A stretch of 16,179 nucleotides of DNA, from assembly GCA_900554605.1 (NCBI GenBank), contig USHU01000006.1, positions 1 through 16,179 of the forward strand, written 5' to 3'. How positions within the stretch are numbered: the first letter of the stretch is position 1; each line of letters opens with the position of its first letter. Below, one piece after another: positions 14,105 through 16,179 of this stretch. The notes beneath the pieces are model-generated. The model made no database searches, had not been told where the DNA came from, and saw only the letters and a list, made by a program, of their open reading frames with translations. Source of the DNA: an uncultured Actinomyces sp. Its GTDB lineage: Bacteria > Actinomycetota > Actinomycetes > Actinomycetales > Actinomycetaceae. The position numbers were made by a program, and so were the translations under genes.

Positions 14105-16057
14105 ATGACGACGCAGCAAACAGAGCACAAAGAACAGACACTGCAAGCGGAAGAAAAGGATCCGCACAAGCTTGAAGGCGTCCCCAAGCCTCTCGGCCGA
14201 CTCCTTAAGTACCTGTGGGCGAATTACAAGGGTCTTCTCCTTGTGGTCTTCGTGTGCATCATTGTTTCGGGAATCGCATCGGCCGTTGGTGCGATCTTCC
14301 TCCAGCAAATCGTTGACCGTGTCATCCTCCCCGGTATGGAACAGGGCCTTCCCGCGGTGATGCCGACCTTGATCCGCATCGTTACCGTGATGGGGATTGT
14401 TTTCGGATCGGGAATCGTGTGTTCCTTCATCTACACGCGACTGATGGCCATCATCACCCAGGGCACCTTGAAGAAGATGCGCGACGACATGTTCGATCGC
14501 ATGGAGTCCTTGCCCCTGAAGTTCTTTGATACGCACCCGCACGGCGCGGTGATGTCGACCTACACGAACGATACGGATGCGATTCGTCAGTTGATCGGTC
14601 AGTCGATCCCGACCTTGATCTCCTCGATCTTGACCATCCTTGCGCTGCTCGCAACTATGCTGAGCTACTCGGTGTGGCTGACACTTGTGGTCCTTTTGAT
14701 GTCGGGAACAATGTTCGGCGTAACCAAGAAGATGGGCGGCGGCTCAGCGAAATTCATGGTTGCCCAGCAGCGCTCGCTGGCAGACGAAGAAGGATATATC
14801 GAAGAAATGATGGATGGCCAGAAGGTCATCAAGGTCTTCAACCACGAAGACGCCGTCAAGCAAGAGTTCCTCACATACAACCACCAGCTCTTCAACGATT
14901 CGGAGCGCGCTAACCAGTTTGGCAATATGCTCATGCCGGCGCTGGGAAACATCGGAAATATCCTCTACGTCCTGGTCGCACTCATCGGCGGGGTCATGAT
15001 CGAGTTGCACGCCCCGAATCTTGGTTTTGCGGGAATGGGCACAATCACCGTCGGTATTGTCGTCTCCTTCCTGGGCATGGTGCGTAACTTTACGCAGACG
15101 CTGGGGCAGGCCTCGATGCAGGTCCCGATGATCGCGCTGGGTCTGGCAGGAGCCTCGCGAGTCTTCGCGCTCATGGAAGAAGAGAGCGAAGAAGACGAGG
15201 GCTACGTGACACTGGTCCGCGCGCGCGTCGATGAGAACGGCGAGGTCCACCCCACGGAGGAACGCACGGGAGTGTGGGCATGGCGCCACCCCCACAGCGA
15301 CGGAACGGTCACCTACACGCGTCTACGCGGCGAGTTGGTCATGGAAAATGTCGACTTCTCCTACGACGGGAAGAAGATGGTTCTGCACGATATCTCACTG
15401 TGGGCAACCCCCGGTCAGAAGATCGCCTTCGTTGGTGCGACGGGTGCAGGTAAGACAACCATCACCAACCTGATCAACCGTTTCTACGATATTGCCGATG
15501 GCAAGATCCGCTTTGATGGTATCAATATCAGGAAGATTCATAAGCCTGATTTGCGTCGCTCGCTGGGCGTCGTGCTTCAGGATGTGAAGCTTTTTACCGG
15601 TACCGTCATGGACAATATCCGCTTTGGGAGACTGGACGCGACAGATGAGGAATGTATCGCAGCTGCAAAGCTCGCGAATGCGCACTCCTTCATCGAGCGT
15701 CTGCCCGATGGTTACCAGACCGAGCTCAGCGGCAATGGGTCAAACCTCTCGCAGGGGCAGGCACAGTTGCTGTCTATTGCGCGTGCAGCTGTTGCCGATC
15801 CGCCGGCGATGATTCTGGACGAGGCGACCTCGTCGATCGATACGCGTACTGAGTCACTGGTCCAGAACGGCATGGATAACCTCATGGAGGGGCGTACGGT
15901 CTTCGTCATTGCACACCGTCTGTCAACGGTCCGCAATTCCGATGCCATTATGGTCCTGGATCACGGCCGTATTATTGAACGTGGAAGCCACAACGAACTG
16001 ATTGCTCAAAAGGGCGTGTACTACCAGCTGTACACGGGTGCTTTTGAGCTCGAGTAA
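14105..16057 (+). CDS. ABC exporter half-transporter with canonical ATPase site
   Basis: This 650-residue protein is the catalytic partner of the preceding subunit. A charged, Glu/Gln/Lys-rich N-terminus (1-25) precedes a six-span domain (about 40-365) and an ATPase (about 435-650). Walker A is GATGAGKTT (444-452), Walker B MILDEATSSID with catalytic Glu573, and switch His604 (IAHRLSTV). The signature is LSQGQAQ (548-554), Gln replacing the first Gly. Between the two domains is an insertion of about 60 residues containing an acidic run (EEESEEDEG) and a strand-rich segment (VWAWRHPHSDGTVTYTRL), longer than in most relatives. The chosen ATG at 14105 has GAGGTGG (14092-14098); the frame is open upstream into the previous gene, but that part is a shadow. 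Confidence 0.93.
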   Translation: MTTQQTEHKEQTLQAEEKDPHKLEGVPKPLGRLLKYLWANYKGLLLVVFVCIIVSGIASAVGAIFLQQIVDRVILPGMEQGLPAVMPTLIRIVTVMGIVFGSGIVCSFIYTRLMAIITQGTLKKMRDDMFDRMESLPLKFFDTHPHGAVMSTYTNDTDAIRQLIGQSIPTLISSILTILALLATMLSYSVWLTLVVLLMSGTMFGVTKKMGGGSAKFMVAQQRSLADEEGYIEEMMDGQKVIKVFNHEDAVKQEFLTYNHQLFNDSERANQFGNMLMPALGNIGNILYVLVALIGGVMIELHAPNLGFAGMGTITVGIVVSFLGMVRNFTQTLGQASMQVPMIALGLAGASRVFALMEEESEEDEGYVTLVRARVDENGEVHPTEERTGVWAWRHPHSDGTVTYTRLRGELVMENVDFSYDGKKMVLHDISLWATPGQKIAFVGATGAGKTTITNLINRFYDIADGKIRFDGINIRKIHKPDLRRSLGVVLQDVKLFTGTVMDNIRFGRLDATDEECIAAAKLANAHSFIERLPDGYQTELSGNGSNLSQGQAQLLSIARAAVADPPAMILDEATSSIDTRTESLVQNGMDNLMEGRTVFVIAHRLSTVRNSDAIMVLDHGRIIERGSHNELIAQKGVYYQLYTGAFELE

Positions 16058-16110
16058 TCGCGTAATTCCTCTGTAACAAGAGTGTTGAGGGGATACAGAT
16101 GTTGTGTGGG

Positions 16111-16130
16111 GCCGGCGGTTTTCCGCTGGC
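16111..16130 (+). terminator. Possible terminator of the ABC exporter operon
   Basis: GCCGGCGG (16111-16118) pairs with CCGCTGGC (16123-16130) with one G-U pair around a TTTT loop, followed by TTCACCTTTA. It lies 53 bases after the exporter stop. The stem is short and the T tail poor, so efficiency is uncertain. Confidence 0.45.
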
Positions 16131-16149
16131 TTCACCTTTAGGGGTTGGA

Positions 16150-16179
16150 ATGCAGATTTACGGTGCTGTCCCGCAGGAA
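16150..16179 (+). CDS. Probable start of a further gene (partial)
   Basis: An ATG at 16150 preceded by AGGGG (16140-16144) at five bases opens a frame reading MQIYGAVPQE to the window edge. It follows the presumed exporter terminator, as a new transcription unit would. Ten codons are too few to assign a family. Confidence 0.35.
   Translation, partial: MQIYGAVPQE

Overview
The window looks like a chromosomal stretch from a facultatively anaerobic actinobacterium, most likely of the Actinomyces/Schaalia group (Actinomycetaceae). The reasons are moderately GC-rich coding sequence with G/C-rich third positions, actinobacterial-type NarG/NarH/NarJ/NarI proteins, a ModB-ModC fusion, and frequent GTG starts. 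The genus is an inference from general resemblance; no database search was possible.

Layout. Positions 1-34 probably hold the last codons of an upstream gene (perhaps a narK-type nitrate transporter), followed by a hairpin terminator. Positions 209-6997 carry a complete narGHJI operon encoding the membrane-bound respiratory nitrate reductase. All four cofactor-carrying features are intact: the Mo/FS0 subunit, the four-cluster Fe-S subunit, the assembly chaperone and the diheme cytochrome b anchor. The operon closes with a 16-bp perfect hairpin. Positions 7134-7871 encode a winged-helix regulator with a C-terminal Cys/His cluster of the SufR-like type, which may sense oxygen, NO or Fe-S status. 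Positions 7946-10864 form a molybdate unit: a small HTH-Mop/TOBE protein, a ModA lipoprotein, and a fused ModB-ModC transporter whose ATPase half lacks its own TOBE domain. A membrane protein of unknown function (10867-11499) follows directly in the same apparent operon. A second small unknown membrane protein (11523-11885) lies convergently on the minus strand.

After a 469-bp intergenic stretch comes a two-gene ABC exporter (12355-16057). The first subunit has a degenerate nucleotide-binding domain (Glu to Asp at Walker B, His to Gln at the switch), and the second has canonical catalytic residues, as in heterodimeric multidrug-type exporters. The intergenic stretch holds a minus-strand terminator-like hairpin with no obvious gene in front of it and an 11-bp tandem repeat. 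The window ends with a hairpin and the probable first ten codons of another gene.

Functionally, the first two thirds is a coherent nitrate-respiration/molybdenum module: NarG needs a molybdenum cofactor, ModA and ModBC import molybdate, the HTH-Mop protein is a plausible molybdate-responsive regulator, and the SufR-like protein is a plausible redox regulator for the Fe-S-rich enzyme. I see no phage, insertion sequence, CRISPR, tRNA or rRNA. I found no clearly new system. The most open points are the two unknown membrane proteins, the regulator between nar and mod, and the structured intergenic region.
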